From contig VFFE01006670.1 of the NCBI GenBank assembly GCA_008921705.1, positions 370,392 to 434,391 of the forward strand: a stretch of DNA of 64,000 nucleotides, written 5' to 3'. Numbering within the stretch: the stretch's first letter is position 1; each line of letters opens with the position of its first letter. The translations under genes were made by a program, and so were the position numbers. The notes under the pieces were generated by a model, which was not told the origin of the DNA, did no database searches, and worked only from the letters and a program-made list of their open reading frames with translations. The DNA comes from Burhinus oedicnemus. Lineage: Eukaryota; Chordata; Aves; Charadriiformes; Burhinidae. Of this stretch, positions 35,554 through 44,279 are shown in pieces.

Positions 35554-36166
35554 AGACAAAACAGCACATTGCTCATGCACTTTCTGTTACCTGAGCTGCG
35601 ACAGTGTATAAGAGCTGAGAATCTGTCCTCAAATGTACAGCAAGCTGGTAGGCTAGTTATGGTCAATGAAGTTCAAGGTTTCCTCTTCTCTGTAGGCTTG
35701 CTGAAGTGATGCTATGGAAGCAGGCAGCTTAAAAATCACAGATAAATTCTTCACTGGGTGTGAAGAGGTTTCCTGTTGTTGTGTTTCTATCACATTAGCA
35801 AAGGAGGAGTCAGACACGTTTCCTTCTGGAGCGGGCCAGGGAAGCCCAGTCTCCCAAGCAAAGTGCCTGGAGGTTTGAAGGTGGCCACGTCCATAAGCAA
35901 TGTCCTTCTGTTCCTTAAGTGATTGCTCTTATCGCTGAGACCACAACCTCCCATAGTTGTCTCCAGCACTGGGTCCCTTATCGGTGCCAGGGTGTCACCA
36001 CGATAGTGTACAAAGCCTCATCTTCCCGAGAGCCACACGATGCTCCAGCCCCCTGCACCTTGCAGGAAAAGTCCGGACATCTGCACAGATCTTGCCCCGT
36101 AAGCCCTACAAGCTCTGGCATGCATGTGCCAGCACGAAAGTCCCTTCAATGCTGCTTGAATTCCCC

Positions 36167-36176
36167 AATAAATAAA
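36167..36176 (+). terminator. possible intronic poly(A) signal
   Basis: Two overlapping AATAAA hexamers, about 555 nt past the in-frame stop reached when the GC donor is not used. No strong GU-rich element follows closely, so use is doubtful. It is listed because it would define the end of a short-form transcript. Confidence 0.25.
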
Positions 36177-39100
36177 AACATCAGGACAGCCTCAAAGCTG
36201 GGGAAGAGGGAGGGTGTGAAAGCCGTTTCCACCCTCTGCCTAGTCCACTGCTCTTGGCTCAGCAATAGCAGCTGGGAGACCACAACTGTGCTCTGTGAAA
36301 CAGGCACAGGGTTTGCTGGGAGAGCAGGTAGGGAAGGAGGCGCGGTGGCTTCTGAGTATTGTTTGATTTGCTTGAAGTACTGGAACATAGTGCTTTCACT
36401 GGAGATAATAGCAAGCTCCCAGCCTTTTCAGAGCACAGCTCCCGCCTGTGCCAGCAGTGCACTTACAATCGCTGGGCTGGGCACAGGCTGTACAGACATT
36501 TATTTCTTTCAGGGAAATAAATACCTTGCTGAGCTGTTAGAATCTCGCTGCTGTCTGTCTGCCTGAGGGGGCTCGGCTACGTGGATGGGTCTGGGCTCGG
36601 CCAGCGACCTCTGCGTGGTCCTTCCTGAGGGCTCTGCAGACAACCCGAAAGAAGGAACCTGTTTGGGGCTTGATGATAAAAGTCACTTTAGAGGCTGCGG
36701 GCAAAATGCTGAATATGCTTGGGGGGTTACGGCACATGGATCCCCATTTCCAGAGGTGCTGAGCAGAGGCAGCTCCCACAGAAATTAGCCCCCCTAGAAA
36801 TAAGCATCACTCCTTAGGGGATCAGCTGGGAAAACACTTGATTCCCTCTGCAAATCCCAGTGCCCGGGCCCCATGCAGAAAACTCAGGGCACTCTAGAAA
36901 CGGGTGAAACGCTCCCATAGTCGTCAGGATTGAGTTTTGTGTTGCTAAAACAAGCTGTGTGACATCTGGCTGGAGTGCCGTATTGTAAGCAGAGGGCCCA
37001 TGCAATTCATGATCAAAGCTCATGCGTTTCATGCCTTTGTCGCAGCAGAAATATCAAATTTCATGGGCTTATCGCTAGCTTCCTGGAAAAAAAAAAATCA
37101 TTCTAAAAGCAGACAGATTATGCACAGACTTCCAGATAATTATTAGAGTAGATTATAGCAAAGAACTCAGATGGATATAGATCAGTACTGCAGAGAGTGC
37201 TTAGTGCACTGAAAAATGTCACAGTCTCTGTTGAGGAAGGAGCCCGTCTCCCGTGACTAGAGACACAGGAGCTGCTGGCCCCAGCTCCCAAAGCTGGCTT
37301 GGTCTCATTTTATTGTAAAGCCTGGTGTGCCAGCAGTGCCATCGCCTCCTGCTCCTGCTGGCCCCTGGTATTCGCTGCCTAAGCACACGCTCTGCATCGC
37401 TTGGAGCATCCCCACACGTCGGCAGCGCTGCAGCCCCGGTGTGTCGCAAGGTTACACTCGCGTCGAGAAAAGAGATGATCTGGTTCTCATCGTCTGCCTG
37501 TCTGTACTGCTCTCTCCGCTGTGCTTGGCGCTAATTTGCAAGCGGTGTTCAAAGTTGCCCTTGGGCTCCTCAGCGGCAGCGTGCCGTGAGCTGGGCGTGA
37601 GGATGCGGGCTGAGCTGTGTGCCTCAACAGCCCCGGCAATCAGCAAACAGCGATAAAGGGAAGGCAGATCTTGTTGGGTTTGATTCATCAGCGCAGTTTT
37701 AGGTATAATCAGGAAGTCTCTGGATCATGTAATTGCCCATTTCAACCTCAAAACTGCATTCAGCTTAATTGCAATTAAAGAGGCACTCTGAGGAGCAAAA
37801 TCAGCAACTGGCTGGAAAGAAAAAGGATTCTTTTCTGTTGTGATCTGGCTCAGCTGTAGAGTCCCAGATTCCTGCAAGAGGGGATCGTACCAACCTCCCC
37901 AGCACATGGGCAGTCCTGTCTTGCTCTCCGGGTTAGGATTTTCATTTCATGCCTGACCTTGATATTTCTTTAGCTTCCAGCATGTGTTGGCACTGGGTTA
38001 GCTGGGGTAAAACCTCCCAGTCCTACATTTTCTTTTGTGTTTGTCACCCAGACAACTTCTGAAAAACTAACAAGGTTGTCTTTCTCTCTGTCCTTCTCCA
38101 TCTAATAAGGGAACTGCTGTAGGTTTTTTTATTTTTCCAGCCTATCCATGCTATTAAAATGCCATTTAATGACACTTCTTCCCTTACGCCCCTCAAATTC
38201 TAGGATCTTGTGAGCAGAAACTCCTTAATTCATAAATCAGCCATGTTAGAGAGAGAGTTTGAAATGTTTCTTAGCTCATCCTCTCCCCATTCTTAATGAT
38301 TTTGTGCTTACTGACTTCCATCCAATTTTCCTAGCTCTTTCTGGGCTTAAGCCCAAGCTGTCCTAGACTGCTAGCAAAGACACGGGCAGCATTTCTCAGT
38401 TCCTGCTTAGTCTATGACTATCGCTTCCCACAAGCAACTGCAGCATACGATTTTATTGCTTTTTGCCGTCGTATCACAAACTACTTAGATAGTCCCCTGT
38501 CTCCCTCACCTGACAGCCTTGTTCTCGCGCTTGCTCTTTCCCCGGCACCCACGCAATACCTGTGCTTCGCACTGACTTTCTCCAAGGGAACCGGCTCACC
38601 TCTATCGAGGGTGCAGCTTGGTTTACAATCACTTACCAATCTGTCTTAATTCCTTCAGGCACCTCACTCGTTTTTTTCTGCCCTGACTTCTGATTACAAC
38701 TCTTTCCGTACCAAAGCCGTCTTCAGGGCTGCCTTTACCTTTGTCTCCTGGCATCGAGGTTTTTTTGGTGATAACTGAACTGGATTCATCTTTCTATGTC
38801 GTTCCTCTCATTTGCAAGGCACAGATTAGGTTCTTCTTGAGTACCGTCATTTAGCAACTTTTCTCCCCTCTTCCCACTCTCCTTTGGGCTAAAAGATGGG
38901 ATACGCTCAGTTATAGCTTGTCCAGATGCACAAAACCATGTACAGCGACTTCATCCGAACACTTATAACCTCACTTATTCCTGCTAACGACAAAGTGAGA
39001 TCCTCTCCAAATGGGGGGATTTTCCAAATCAGAAACTAAATAAGCAAACATTGTAAAAAGGCAAGGGTAAACCATCACCAATGCACTTAGTTTGGATTCA

Positions 39101-39237
39101 ATTATTTATGGTAACACTTTGTAATGAACTGGGAAATGTTCTGCAGCATATTTTGTAAAATTAATGAAGTTTCAGTACTGGAATACCTCACTGCTGCTCA
39201 GTGGCATTAAATCTGTGCTGAGTGCAGTAGGGAAGAC

Positions 39238-39256
39238 TCTGCATTTTAAATGCAGA
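39238..39256. repeat. 9+9 bp palindrome around a single T
   Basis: TCTGCATTT (39238-39246), T, AAATGCAGA (39248-39256): a perfect inverted repeat with a one-base centre. The geometry suits a symmetric dimeric protein site better than an RNA hairpin. It lies in AT-rich, CpG-poor unique sequence in the last TOX2 intron. Confidence 0.55.
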
Positions 39257-40692
39257 TTATAAAACGTGGAGATTAACGAAGTGCAGACTCTGCTGCGCTC
39301 TATCAGAAGACAGCTCTATCAACAACAGCATTACCTTGCTGTCTGCTATTTCCCTATTATTCCACTCAAGCACACCCACACCAGAATCTCCCAAAGCTTT
39401 GTAATGTTCTTCACCACCTTTTAAGGCCAAGATGTCTTTATGCAGCCAATGAGGTTTCCGTCGGGTCTGTGTAGATGATAAAACCCATTAAAATGCCTGG
39501 ATTTCAGACCAGAACCCACATATGATGTCAGCCAGGAGAAAGGGACTTCAGCCACTCCTTTCTCTACTAAGTCCTGAAAAAAAGAGCATCTGGGCTCCCT
39601 AGCAGGTCACTGCTGATGGCAAGTTCAAAGTGCCAGCCAGCCCACATGGAGGGTTGAGGCACTGGATACTGCAGGCAGGGACGGGAGCGGTGATCCCTAT
39701 CTGCACACCTTGCTGTAGAGCCCTCTGCACGCAGGGTGTCTCAGTGGTGTAAGCTGGCTTCCTTCATCAGGACACACCTGGATCTCTTGAAATCAAAGTC
39801 ATTGCCTCAATAATGTGATCAATTCAAAATCTGGTGGGCCAGGGATGTGCAGAGCACACCGCCTGGCTGCTGTCCCACCAGCCCTCCTCCCTAGCCTCCT
39901 GCGAGTGAGGCAGCACCACAGTCTTCCATGGGTTCCTTGTAGCTCCTGTCTCCATCAGACCCACAGGAATGACTGGCTAATCCTGGTGTCTCAAAGCATT
40001 TTTCCCTCACTTCCTGATTATTAATTCTTCTAGTTGTACTTATTTTGGGAGAGGAGGAGAGTGGCATTGAGCAGGTGGTGTTTCCTGCTCCCATGCTCTT
40101 CAGCCATCAGACTTACGTATGACACCCACAAGCATCTTCAGGCATAAGCCCCTCAATCATACTTTGAGACCCCCTCTCCTTATGCAGGGTCAGAATGACA
40201 CATTTTATCCAAAAGCAAGTGTACATTTTCTGAATCTCCATGGCTTAGCCTAAGTACAGCGTGTGATGAAGAAGGGGGCCGGTGGCCAAGGGGCCGATTC
40301 CAGGCACAGCACAATGGTGGAGCTGGTACCAGCATCTTGCTGGCGAGCTCTGCAGGGAAAGCCAGAGCTGGCCCGCCCCTGCAGCCCCGGCAAGAGCAAA
40401 AGTTAAGCTACAGGAAGGAATTTATGTCTTAGCCCTTGTTGTTGAAATTCAGGAAGAAATAAAATTCCATCAGGCTCTGACTCTTAAGTGCCTTCTGCTT
40501 GGTTCATCTCCGCACCCTCGTCCCTTGGTGCAGACCACTTTATGTGTTGCATTATGGAGTGCCATAAAAACCATGGCACACCTGAGCGTGGGTGTGCGAC
40601 CGGGTGTGCAAAGGCTAATTTAAGCTCCCCCGGGGTGACGCCCCAGCCGTTTCCCTGCCCGTCTCACCTTCTGCCTCTCGTTTCTCTTACAG

Positions 40693-40729
40693 CATGCTGC
40701 CAAGGGACAAGGCACTCTACCTCACCTAA
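40693..40729 (+). CDS. TOX2: TOX2 last coding exon segment and stop
   Basis: Only 12 whole codons plus the last base of a split codon: C|ATG CTG ..., giving Ser-Met-Leu-Pro-Arg-Asp-Lys-Ala-Leu-Tyr-Leu-Thr and TAA at 40727-40729. The MLPRDKALYLT end is the TOX2-type terminus and fixes both the reading frame and the unusual upstream donor. The acceptor is tttctcttacag. The exon continues as the 3'UTR. The segment is too short for gene finders that need long reading frames and is easily missed. Confidence 0.95.
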
Positions 40730-41263
40730 AACTCAACATCTCTTTTTGAGGAGGCTCAGATGAAGGACACTGGAGAGGGTCTATCTTACAGACTACCCGG
40801 AGAGGCACCGAGCAAGTCGTACGGACGAGAGAGCTACCACTGCACCTCGTCGCTGGCTTCGTTTCCAGGCTCTAAGAGCAGTTTTCTTTTATTATTTTTG
40901 AACTCTAAAGTCTACTTTCTGTGGAAGCCCAAAAACTCATAAATCATGAAGAACAACAAAAAAAAAAAGTAAAAAAAAATAAAATAAATAAACACAAAAC
41001 CAACAACAACAACAAAAAAAAACCCCTAAGGACACCATTTTTCTGCTTGCCATCAGCTTAGCTACAGACTATTTTCCTAGTGAACTGCTTTTAGACGCGG
41101 CATAGCCCAGGTCTGGTGTCCTACAGCATTAGGCCAGCTCAGTAGGAGGATGCACTCTTTTGACTTGCTAACAGCACTAAACTTTGTGCAAGAAAATGTG
41201 AAGTTTGTGTGAATATTGTACATGCAAAGGCCTTGGATGTCTGGCGAAAAAATACAAAACATA

Positions 41264-41269
41264 AATAAA
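41264..41269 (+). terminator. proximal poly(A) signal candidate
   Basis: AATAAA about 535 nt after the stop, inside the 3'UTR. It is followed by a GGTAGGTGGGGGGAGAG G-rich stretch rather than a clear U/GU-rich element, so it may be a minor proximal site. Confidence 0.4.
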
Positions 41270-41569
41270 AACTATTGCTAGGTAGGTGGGGGGAGAGAGC
41301 AGAGGGCAAAATACGAGAGGAAAAATGTGAAAAAGATCATGAAAATATAATTTGTTGGATAGTTGTAAGTAGTTTACTAAGTGTTTTAGAGCTGTGCTAA
41401 AGACATCTTTAAGATTTTTTTGTGAAAAAAATTAGTAGTTTACTTTATAGTAAAAGCATTTTATATTAATTGTAGCACATTTTTTAGTTATACATAGAAG
41501 GGAGATGTGTATAAAAAAACCAACAAAAAAAGCCTGCCAAACTTGTTTCTATTATTTGTACAGCAAGAA

Positions 41570-41628
41570 ATGGACAATTTATATCCATGTTGTATGGCAT
41601 TATTATATTTTTTCTGCCATATGTCCAT
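41570..41628 (+). ncRNA. nested inverted repeat in TOX2 3'UTR (RNA structure candidate)
   Basis: Outer arms ATGGACA (41570-41576) and TGTCCAT (41622-41628) enclose inner arms TATGGCA (41593-41599) and TGCCATA (41615-41621). The two 3' arms are adjacent, so they could stack into a 14-bp helix. The 5' side would carry a 16-nt bulge and the loop would be 15 nt. This is a cis-acting UTR element candidate, not an independent RNA gene. Confidence 0.45.
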
Positions 41629-41804
41629 CTATTTAAAAATTGCTGACAATGATTTTTGTCTATTTATGAAAAATTAGAGAGCATAATTACCGTTTCTCAT
41701 AAGGTGCATTTTTGAGGTTTTTTTATTTTTTATTTTGTTTGACGGTACTGCTTTCGCAGCACCTGGCACATTCGGTTCACAATGCTTATCTTACCTTTCT
41801 TTAT

Positions 41805-41810
41805 AATAAA
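41805..41810 (+). terminator. main TOX2 poly(A) signal
   Basis: AATAAA within TTATAATAAAACG, followed 25-40 nt later by GGTCTGTCCTTATTCTGGGG, a U/GU-rich downstream element. The base composition changes just after it, from AT-rich UTR to GC-rich flank. Cleavage is expected near 41820-41830. Confidence 0.8.
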
Positions 41811-42089
41811 ACGTATGAAAAGTAGAACTGAACCGGTCTGTCCTTATTCTGGGGGCACACCCTGGAAATGTCCCCGCCAGCAAGGTCCCTGCCTTGGCCT
41901 TGTCCTCCTCGGCTTTCCCGTCCCTCGCTCCTCTCCCATCACATTCTCACTTGCTTTCCCTTTCTCCCCCCTTGCTCTGGGCCAGTGCTACTTAATTAAA
42001 TATATCTGCGACCACCCCCAGCAATGAGAGCCACCACTGAGCAATGGCAGACAGACAAGCATTTTTCTATCATTTTCTTGGAAAACGCC

Positions 42090-42117
42090 AACTTTACACT
42101 CGGCAGAGTGTAAAGTT
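42090..42117. repeat. perfect 12-bp inverted repeat with 4-nt loop
   Basis: AACTTTACACTC (42090-42101), loop GGCA, GAGTGTAAAGTT (42106-42117). A perfect stem of this length with a tetraloop-sized spacer is unlikely by chance at one given place, though not over 64 kb on its own merits. It is about 260 bp past the TOX2 cleavage site. No flanking target-site duplication is apparent, so a MITE is not supported. Confidence 0.8.
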
Positions 42118-42334
42118 ACTTTCTCAAGCAGTAACTTCTTGCCATATGCATTTGCTTACAAAGCTATCCCATGCCCCAGCCCTATCGACCCTCCTCCCCT
42201 CTGCCAACCCTTGAGCAGACCGAAAATGTCCACGCAGACATGAGGGTCACCCAGCTGCCTGGTAGCTGCCAGCAAACACCCACAAGAGCCCCATTTCCAA
42301 CTTTTCCTAGAAGCATGGATGAGAAGGATGCAAA

Positions 42335-42418
42335 AAGGATGGAAAATTCAAATGGCCTAAGGATGGAATTGGCATTCGCATCCTTCCATAGCAAGGACGG
42401 AAAATTCAAGTGGCATAA
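42335..42418. repeat. imperfect direct repeat, 58-bp offset
   Basis: AAGGATGGAAAATTCAAATG at 42335 recurs as AAGGACGGAAAATTCAAGTG at 42393, each followed by GGC and a short A-rich end. The spacer carries an inverted piece, GCATCCTTCC. It looks like a local tandem duplication that has diverged. It is not coding. Confidence 0.65.
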
Positions 42419-43544
42419 AAAATAACAGGATATGAAATTTCACACCCTGGGCCACCTGCCTGGAGGAAACCTGTTAATTAATGTACCGTTTTAAGCCCAT
42501 TTGTAGACACAGCTTGGCCATAGGATTGTCACCATATTGTGTCACTAGCACACAAGTTACTGTCATTTAGATAATGGAAACATGAAGCTGGAGCATGGAT
42601 GTGTTCCTCATGCAATTTGGGGCATCGGGTCTTGTTCAGATCCAAATGCCACAGCTAAGGTCCTGTTTTTCCCCCCATCTGTGATGAAAGTGCCCTTAGC
42701 ATTTATGTTCTCCAATGACTTGAAATAACTTTTTTAAGCTTTCAGACCATTTTAATAAACTGGGGAAGAGCTCATCCTTCAGAGTTAAGAGTTTTTTCAA
42801 TGAGGTAAACGGTCATCGACCATCAATTTCATCGACTAATGGTTTTACGTATGCTACAAAAACTTGCTGCCATGCCCTGTGCCTATTGCAGTAAGTCCGC
42901 ATTAGAATACCGAGCCTCAGCTCTTGCTGGCCCACAGGCTGCTGGACAGGGCAGGGAATGTGGTGGGAGTTGTCCTGCTGTGTCCTCTGGTTGACACCTG
43001 CTGTAGCATCATCCCCCACACCCTGCTGGCACATAAAACAAGACCCACCCCAAAATCCCACCCAGGTGCTGCCTGCTCTGGGTAGGGCAATGAGGAAGAC
43101 CTTCTGAGATGGAGGGGTGGTTTGGGGCATGGTGGGTTTGGACCAAGTAGTCCCCAGCAGACCACCCTGGATGCCGGGAAGTGTGGAGATAATGGCATCA
43201 TGGCAATGGACGGCAAGTCACTGGAACTACATGACCCCACAGAGGCTTGCAGAAATCCAGACAGGTCACAAATTCCTTCTATAATCAGCCTGACATAAAA
43301 TCTATGTTCTCCTCCACTTCTGAGGCCATCACAGTGTTATTGCAAGGAGATTGAGTGGCAGTCCTCTCTGCTGAGAACATTTGCTTTCTTGGCATGAGAG
43401 AGACATGAAATCAAGATGTAACTCTGCGAATCAACTTTCTTTAGAGCAGTTACACTTTTAACCCCCAGCTTCCTGCTCTCTGCAAGTATGAACAGAAAAA
43501 GTGCCTGTTCCTTGTCCCATAGACCATGGGGACTCTGTATTTTA

Positions 43545-44279
43545 TCATAGAATCATAGAATGGTTAGAGACCATGGGACCTTAAAGACCATCTCATTCCA
43601 ACCCCCCTGCCATGGGCAGGGACACCTCCCATTAGACCTGGTTGCTCAAACCCTCGTCCAACCTGGCCTTGAACACCTCCAGGGATGGGGCAGCCACAGC
43701 TTCTCTGGGCAACCTGTTCCACTGTCTCGCCACTCTCGGAGTGAAAAATTTCTTCCTGAGATCTAATCTATATCTCCCTACTTCCAGCTTGAAGCCATTA
43801 CCCTTCGTCCTATCAGTACATGCCCTTGTGAAAAGTCCCTCTCCAGCTTTCTTGTAGGCCCCTTTCAGGTACTGGAAGGGGCTCTAAGGTCTCCCTGGAA
43901 CCTTCTCTTCTCCAGGCTCAACAACTCCAACTCTCTCAGCCTATCCTCACAGCAGAGGGGCTCTAATCCTCTGATCATCTTCGTGGCCTCCTCTGGACCT
44001 GCTCCAACAGGTCCATGTCCTTCTTATGTTGCGGGCTCCAGACCTGGACACAGCACTGCAGGTGGGGTCTCATGAGAGACAAGCAGAGGGGGAGAATCCC
44101 CTCCTCGCCCTGCTGCCCACCCTGCTTTTGATGCAGCCCAGGATGCAGTTGGCTTTCTGGGCTGCAAGCACACATTGCCGACTCATGTTGAGGTTCTTGT
44201 CCACCAACACCCCCAAGTCCCTCTTCTCAGGACTGCTCTTGATCCATTCTCCTCCCAGCCTGGATTTGTGCATGGGATT
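43545..44279 (-). mobile_element. CR1 LINE, 5'-truncated, minus orientation
   Basis: On the + strand it starts TCATAGAATCATAGAATGG, continues through the reversed CR1 tail (AACACCTCCAGGGATGGGGC, GTTCCACTGTCTCGCCACTC, TTCTTCCTGAGATCTAATCT) and enters reversed coding sequence from about 43930. Roughly 735 bp survive. A small duplication of the motif AGACCATGGG lies at its 3' end (43521 and 43568). This is the largest CR1 downstream of TOX2. Confidence 0.96.
43975..44273 (-). pseudogene. CR1 ORF2 C-terminal remnant
   Basis: Read on the - strand, it carries the family end region: [14 protein letters not shown]..., then a KANCILGCIKS block and LMRPHLQCCVQVWSPQ followed by LLEQVQRR. The two halves lie in different frames, with a break around 44075-44110, so the gene is frameshifted. 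It is only the extreme C-terminus of the reverse-transcriptase protein and is non-functional. Confidence 0.92.

Larger units (their letters stand above)
35548..40692 (+). other. last TOX2 intron
   Basis: 5.1 kb, GCCAGT at 35548 to tctcttacag at 40692. From about 37908 to 39814 there is a long stretch with no reading frame of 60 codons on either strand; its + strand is pyrimidine-rich between about 38000 and 38900. A near-perfect palindrome lies at 39238-39256, in an AT-rich context. Two overlapping AATAAA signals at 36167-36176 could end a read-through transcript. I recognise no transposon in it. Confidence 0.9.
40730..41825 (+). other. TOX2 3'UTR
   Basis: About 1.1 kb from the stop to just after the AATAAA at 41805. 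It includes an A-rich tract (about 40956-41024), a weaker AATAAA at 41264-41269, AU-rich sequence with ATTTA cores, and a nested inverted repeat at 41570-41628. The AT-rich, CpG-poor 3' part (41160-41830) contrasts with the downstream flank and looks like conserved UTR. The cleavage point is estimated, not seen. Confidence 0.85.
41830..43544. other. downstream flank, no gene seen
   Basis: Unique-looking sequence between the TOX2 poly(A) site and the next CR1. It contains the hairpin at 42090 and an imperfect direct repeat at 42335/42393. A further AATAAA at 42754-42759 could serve a longer 3'UTR, but nothing else supports that. Confidence 0.7.

Noticed and set aside
42090..42117. Rho-independent-style terminator
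   Set aside because: The hairpin has no T-tract and the window is eukaryotic; termination of that type does not apply.
42754..42759. AATAAA as the true TOX2 3' end
   Set aside because: The 41805 signal has a better downstream element and coincides with the composition change; this one is almost 1 kb further in ordinary flank.
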